Below are positions 63,905 through 64,000 of a stretch of DNA of 64,000 nucleotides, piece after piece (positions within the stretch are counted from its first letter, which is position 1; each line of letters begins with the position of its first letter). The notes beneath the pieces are model-generated. The model made no database searches, was not told the DNA's origin, and saw nothing but the letters and a program-made list of their open reading frames with translations. The DNA lies in contig NZ_JOIR01000011.1 of the NCBI RefSeq assembly GCF_000720115.1, forward strand, positions 385,573-449,572. The letters run 5' to 3'. Source of the DNA: Streptomyces sp. NRRL F-2580 (GTDB taxonomy: Bacteria; Actinomycetota; Actinomycetes; Streptomycetales; Streptomycetaceae). Both the position numbers and the translations under genes were made by a program.

Positions 63905-64000
63905 TTAGTACCAGTGGTTGGCGGACCAGAAGTTCCAGGCGCCGACGGGGCTGCCGTAGCGCTCGTTCATGTAGTCCAGGCCCCACTTGATCTGGGTGGC
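63905..64000 (-). CDS. lytic transglycosylase-like protein, C-terminal end only
   Basis: Only the last 31 codons are in the window; the gene continues past the right edge. They read WGLDYMNERYGSP then AWNFWSANHWY, which is the typical C-terminus of secreted streptomycete transglycosylase/SLT proteins that cut peptidoglycan. The stop is TAA at 63907-63905. Confidence 0.75.
   Translation of the reverse strand, partial: ATQIKWGLDYMNERYGSPVGAWNFWSANHWY

Overview
The window is very GC-rich (third codon positions almost all G or C, frequent GTG starts) and looks like chromosomal DNA of a Streptomyces or a close relative. The gene order supports this. A fatty-acid operon fasR-fabD-fabH-acpP-fabF, followed further along by divergent aceE/DUF3052, an AhpE-type peroxiredoxin and tandem terD genes, matches from memory the core region around SCO2365-SCO2391 of S. 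coelicolor.

Layout. 1-6.8 kb: partial DUF2142 membrane protein, carbon-nitrogen hydrolase, TetR regulator divergent from a GH3 beta-glucosidase, SGNH lipoprotein, DUF3145. 6.9-11.9 kb: FAS II operon, all on the minus strand. 11.9-21.9 kb: pirin, serine hydrolase, MerR/aldo-keto reductase pair, GntR(YtrA)-ABC operon, DUF4429/SHOCT protein, DUF1023 hydrolase, TetR, I36 inhibitor-like secreted protein, potassium channel. 21.9-26.2 kb: pyruvate dehydrogenase E1, DUF3052, peroxiredoxin. 26.3-36.2 kb: a tellurium/stress (Ter) locus with two TerD genes, a DUF475 TerC-like membrane protein, a TerA/TerF-like gene, a further TerD-like gene, and a translationally coupled biosynthetic operon. That operon runs HpcH/HpaI lyase, then a 958-aa PRTase-TRSP-StiP fusion, a HAD phosphatase and an O-methyltransferase. 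36.2-48.9 kb: FmdB, DUF4383, coiled-coil protein, tRNA-Val, LRV-repeat protein, DUF4389, an IS5-family insertion sequence, secreted proteins, ribosomal protein bL37 (24 aa), DUF2277, DedA, PhoD, HNH nuclease, a yybP-ykoY manganese riboswitch in front of a TMEM165/GDT1 transporter gene, DinB. 48.9-51.75 kb: an island bounded by long inverted repeats that carries two orphan immunity-type genes (SUKH and Imm5-like) and a tiny membrane protein, with five 66-nt tandem repeats at its right end. 51.8-64 kb: HAD phosphatase, a peptidoglycan-binding gene broken by an inverted duplication, an MFS exporter with a fused winged helix, GNAT, SnoaL-like protein, a monooxygenase-like protein, a GT87-PAP2 fusion, a BBE oxidoreductase, divergent P450 and steroid-type thiolase genes with KstR-like operators, and the end of a lytic-transglycosylase-like gene.

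The most unusual signals are: (1) the inverted-repeat-bounded immunity island; (2) the Ter-linked PRTase/StiP fusion whose linker is built from 23-aa repeats and a copy of a dispersed Streptomyces intergenic repeat that also occurs at 60986-61034; (3) a perfect 79-nt inverted duplication inside the peptidoglycan-binding gene that coincides with loss of its reading frame; (4) a 44-nt almost fully palindromic operator over the GntR translation start; and (5) an IS insertion whose target duplication rebuilds the stop codon of the gene it touches. Many genes also show a TANNNT-like -10 box 6-8 nt before the start codon and are probably translated from leaderless mRNA.

Functions were assigned by eye from protein motifs. 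No database search was run.
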